Source: CAZDEK01 sp964504625 (GTDB lineage Bacteria; Patescibacteriota; Saccharimonadia; CAILAD01; GCA-016700035). Taken from it: DNA of 5,809 bases. The DNA lies in NCBI GenBank assembly GCA_964504625.1, contig CAZDEK010000053.1, positions 1-5,809 of the forward strand, in the 5' to 3' direction. Below, in pieces: positions 5,326-5,809 of the stretch. The position numbers were made by a program, and so were the translations under genes. The stretch's first letter is position 1; the number at the start of each line of letters is the position of its first letter. The notes beneath the pieces are model-generated. The model searched no databases. It was not told where the DNA came from and worked only from the letters and a program-made list of their open reading frames with translations.

Positions 5326-5809
5326 GCCCGGCGTTGTCCTCGATTTTATCGGTTCCGGCGGCGCGCTGGAGCGCGACCTAGTGGAGGGGCAGGATATTCG
5401 CTATCACGTCGTATCGAGCGGAAAGCTGCGTCGCTACGGTCGGGGAGTAGCGGAGTTGACGGATATAAGAACGCTTGGTCTGAATGCCCGTGACAGTTGG
5501 CGTTTATTGCGTGGTCTCAACCAAGCCCGGCGGCTACTGAAGCAGCTCAGGCCGGATGTGGTGTTTGTGAAGGGTGGTTATGTCGGCCTACCAGTGGGTT
5601 TAGCGGCTGCCCGGCTGGGAATCCCGCTCGTGATCCACGAATCGGACATCGTCATGGGGCTGACGAATCGCGTATTGGCTCGTCGCGCACAACTCATCGC
5701 CACTGGCTTTCCGGTCGAAAGTTTTGCCGGTGTGAAAACTACGGCACCAATCATTGCGACAGGCAATCCAGTGCGAAATGAGCTCGCACAGGGCAAGCGC
5801 GATCGAGCC
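5243..5809 (+). CDS. murG: MurG, GlcNAc transferase making lipid II, 3' partial
   Basis: MurG adds GlcNAc from UDP-GlcNAc to lipid I, forming lipid II on the cytoplasmic face of the membrane, the step after MraY and before FtsW. The ATG is followed almost at once by the family's glycine-rich loop GGGTGGH (7-13), then TPVLAL, which pins the start. Further signatures are DVVFVKGGYVGLPVGLAA (GGY at 111-113), IHESD (H132-D135) with GLTNRVLA after it, and TGNPVR (G174-R178). The HESD form, as in Bacillus-type MurG, replaces the HEQN of proteobacteria. The frame runs open off the right edge at 189 codons, about half of the usual 350-370, so the UDP-GlcNAc-binding C-terminal domain lies outside. It overlaps ftsW by 83 nt in a different frame. 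Confidence 0.96.
   Translation, partial: MRIVVSGGGTGGHVTPVLALCAALRATEPGVVLDFIGSGGALERDLVEGQDIRYHVVSSGKLRRYGRGVAELTDIRTLGLNARDSWRLLRGLNQARRLLKQLRPDVVFVKGGYVGLPVGLAAARLGIPLVIHESDIVMGLTNRVLARRAQLIATGFPVESFAGVKTTAPIIATGNPVRNELAQGKRDRA

Noticed and set aside
5497..5781. Plus-strand open frame of 94 codons
   Set aside because: It is out of frame with murG, whose family motifs (GGY, HESD, GNPVR) occupy the same bases; there is no recognisable protein in it.

Overview
The window is a stretch of a bacterial division and cell wall (dcw) gene cluster, with every gene on the + strand. In order it holds rsmH (5' end outside the window), a possible 21-codon small ORF, an ftsL-like gene, ftsI (a class B penicillin-binding protein), mraY, ftsW, and the first half of murG (cut by the right edge). 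I see no RNA genes, mobile elements, CRISPR arrays or minus-strand genes.

The base composition is about balanced, the standard code fits (TGA is used as a stop, and Trp is TGG), and Shine-Dalgarno sites of the AGGAG type are common. The cluster is compact: the Mur ligase genes murE, murF and murD, which usually sit among ftsI, mraY and ftsW, are absent from this interval. MurG carries HESD rather than HEQN, and several residues of MraY that are normally near-invariant are changed. Together these suggest a divergent lineage, most likely Candidate Phyla Radiation/Patescibacteria and possibly Saccharibacteria. That assignment is inference from gene order and motifs, not a database result.

Layout: 1-735 is rsmH. 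Positions 736-927 form an unusual leader region with a small basic ORF on a perfect AGGAGG, a hairpin at the end of that ORF, a 24-bp palindrome, and a 52-nt stretch with no G that ends at the ftsL ribosome binding site. Positions 928-1251 are the FtsL-like protein, 1285-3051 FtsI, 3081-4106 MraY, 4099-5325 FtsW (8-nt overlap with mraY), and 5243-5809 murG, which starts 83 nt inside ftsW.

Functionally, MraY makes lipid I and MurG turns it into lipid II. FtsW polymerises lipid II and FtsI crosslinks the new septal strands, with FtsL as the probable scaffold or activator of FtsW-FtsI. RsmH methylates 16S rRNA and travels with this cluster by conserved gene order. The most notable points are a Gln in place of the catalytic/Mg-binding Asp in the MraY FMGD motif, the rsmH-ftsL leader region, and the long dual-coding ftsW/murG overlap.
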